Position numbers and translations under genes: made by a program
Part shown: positions 62,762 to 64,000 of the stretch, in pieces
Position numbering within the stretch: position 1 is the stretch's first letter
How the letters are laid out: every line of letters starts with the position of its first letter
NCBI GenBank assembly: GCA_037046735.1
Contig: JBAOHC010000024.1
Span: 104,937-168,936, forward strand
Direction: 5' to 3'
Source of the DNA: JADKAV01 sp037046735
GTDB lineage: Bacteria; Actinomycetota; Actinomycetes; S36-B12; UBA10799
DNA: 64,000 nt
Notes under the pieces: generated by a model
Told to the model about the DNA's origin: nothing
The model's input: only the letters and a program-made list of their open reading frames with translations
Databases searched by the model: none

Positions 62762-63871
62762 ATGGACGGTTCGGTGGTGGATGCGTGGGATGTGATGTTG
62801 TCGCGGGGGGATCCGTTGGAGGTCGCGAAAGCGGCGCAGGCGGTGATCGGGTTCTGCCACGCCCAGCAACTGCGGGCGTTCCACCAGGTGTGGGTGGAGG
62901 CCGAGATGGGCTCGGATCCGGACGGTGTGGTCGTGGATCCGACCCCGCCGGAGGTGGCGTGCGCGATGGTGTGGACGCCGGGGGCGGCCTCGTCGATGGT
63001 CGACGTGGCGGTGGATGTGGTGCAGGATCTGCCGGTGGTGCTGGCCGCGTTGGCCCAGGGCCGCATCGATCTAGCGAAGGTGCGCGAGATCACCCGGGCC
63101 ACCCTCGGCCTTGCGCCGGGCGACCGGCAGGCGCTGGTCGTGCGGGCGATCGACTACGCCGCGACCCGGACCCGGTCGCAGCTGCGGCCGTGGTTGACCC
63201 GGCAGGTCGACCGGATCGACCCGGATGCCGCCGACCGGCGCCGTAAGACCGCCCGCACCCGCCGCCATGTGCGTCTGACCCCGGAACCGGATGGGATGGC
63301 CACCCTGTCCGCGTACCTGACCGCGGAGGAGGCCAGCGCCTGTATGGAGTCGATCCGGGCCCGGTCCAGCCGCATCGACGGGTCCCGCGACGCCAGCCAG
63401 GCCGACACGTTCATCGACCTGTTGACCGGGGTCAGCGCGGCCGAGCAGATCCCGATCGCGGTGATCATGACCGGTGACGGGGCGCAGATCGAAGGGTACG
63501 GGCCGATCTCCGATACCCATGCTGAGGATCTGCTGGGCCGCCTGGAACCGCCCTCGGCGGTCATCCGGCTGACCCCACCGCAGTACCGGATCGGGTACGC
63601 CCCGACCGTGGCGATGCGCCGGTATCTGCAGGTCAGGGACCGGCACTGCCGCTTCCCGGGCTGTACCCGCACAGCCCGCGCCTGCGACCTCGACCACATC
63701 ATCGCCTGGCCGGCCGGTCCCACCGATGTGGACAACCTGCAGGCCTTGTGTCGGACACACCACCGGATCAAGACCCACGGCGGCTGGCACGTCGAACGCG
63801 GACCGGACAACACCATGATCTGGACCAGCCCCCGCGGCAAGCGATACACCAGCCACCCCGACGACCCCTAA
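62762..63871 (+). CDS. DUF222 / HNH endonuclease (13E12 repeat family)
   Basis: 369 residues from ATG 62762. The N-terminal DUF222 domain contains HAQQLRAFHQVW and ALAQGRIDLAKVREITR. The C-terminal HNH nuclease carries CRFPGCTRTARACDLDHIIA with WPAGPTDVDNLQALCRTHH, including two zinc-binding CxxC-like pairs. Such genes are present in many copies in actinomycetes, where they may be mobile or domesticated. The frame also extends to a GTG at 62720. Nothing obviously mobile is adjacent. Confidence 0.9.
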   Translation: MDGSVVDAWDVMLSRGDPLEVAKAAQAVIGFCHAQQLRAFHQVWVEAEMGSDPDGVVVDPTPPEVACAMVWTPGAASSMVDVAVDVVQDLPVVLAALAQGRIDLAKVREITRATLGLAPGDRQALVVRAIDYAATRTRSQLRPWLTRQVDRIDPDAADRRRKTARTRRHVRLTPEPDGMATLSAYLTAEEASACMESIRARSSRIDGSRDASQADTFIDLLTGVSAAEQIPIAVIMTGDGAQIEGYGPISDTHAEDLLGRLEPPSAVIRLTPPQYRIGYAPTVAMRRYLQVRDRHCRFPGCTRTARACDLDHIIAWPAGPTDVDNLQALCRTHHRIKTHGGWHVERGPDNTMIWTSPRGKRYTSHPDDP

Positions 63872-64000
63872 ACACCGGACTCCCCGCGCACGCGGGCAGC
63901 ACCACCGATGAGGAGCAAGCCCACACTGACCATCTCGGCATGTCCGAGCCTGCCGACGACCCTGCGAGCTGCTCCATGGCCGCCATGAAGGCGCCGAAAT
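63872..64000. other. Window end, no gene recognised
   Basis: The last 129 bases hold no ORF or hairpin that I can support on either strand. Confidence 0.5.

Overview
This is a high-GC bacterial window that reads as the chromosome of an actinomycete (Actinomycetota). The gene types support this: a DUF222-HNH endonuclease, DesA3-like desaturase with its flavo-iron-sulfur reductase, Suc_Fer-type ferredoxin, PLDc_N protein, collagen-like surface protein, GTG starts and frequent GTGA stop/start overlaps. I cannot assign a genus. There are no rRNA or tRNA genes, no CRISPR array and no prophage. One complete IS3-family insertion sequence is present.

Layout. 1-2009: end of a membrane protein, then a coupled three-gene operon (basic protein, PLDc_N protein, alpha/beta hydrolase). 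2136-5755: PHO box and Pit phosphate permease, then a SulP anion transporter. 5927-12823: a 2298-residue secreted DUF11-repeat protein. 13141-20592: DODA-type dioxygenase, and a minus-strand run of methyltransferase, collagen/Hcp fusion, beta-carbonic anhydrase, DHA2 MFS exporter and GlsB protein, then an ion-channel-like gene. 20898-29729: an acetate-type transport and signalling cluster (LytS-type kinase, LytTR regulator, symporter small subunit, sodium:solute symporter, DUF294 protein, five-PAS diguanylate cyclase, membrane PAS-exonuclease). 29997-36364: small genes, HIT protein, acs-actP-DUF485 behind a CRP/GlxR-like site, a DUF2231-cytochrome b5 fusion and a YjbQ protein. 36364-40365: META/I78 lipoprotein, hydrolase, DUF5993-DsbB pair, TauE/SafE permease. 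40622-43474: a four-gene GTGA-coupled operon with a DGGA-repeat peptide, a JmjC/cupin oxygenase, a Suc_Fer ferredoxin and an FMN split-barrel protein. 43465-50054: Gfo/Idh oxidoreductase (frameshifted), aldo/keto reductase, coiled-coil protein, the IS element, a 104-bp tandem array, DUF2243 protein and MFS. 50123-55728: RsgA, P450, desaturase, reductase, MFS. 55802-62440: a 2212-residue von Willebrand A surface protein. 62762-63871: DUF222-HNH endonuclease.

Two things stand out. First, the operon at 40622-43474 pairs a short peptide made of thirteen four-residue units with a JmjC-type Fe(II)/2-oxoglutarate oxygenase. The tandem units differ only at synonymous positions apart from one HGPA unit. 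This suggests a hydroxylated repetitive peptide (inference). Second, most larger intergenic gaps carry members of several dispersed palindromic repeat families: A, about 140 bp, four copies; B, about 53 bp plus a 104-bp tandem array; C, 60 bp, two copies with a 19-bp amplification; and hairpins D, E and F.

Four genes appear broken by single-base shifts (six in all), which may be real decay or base-calling errors.
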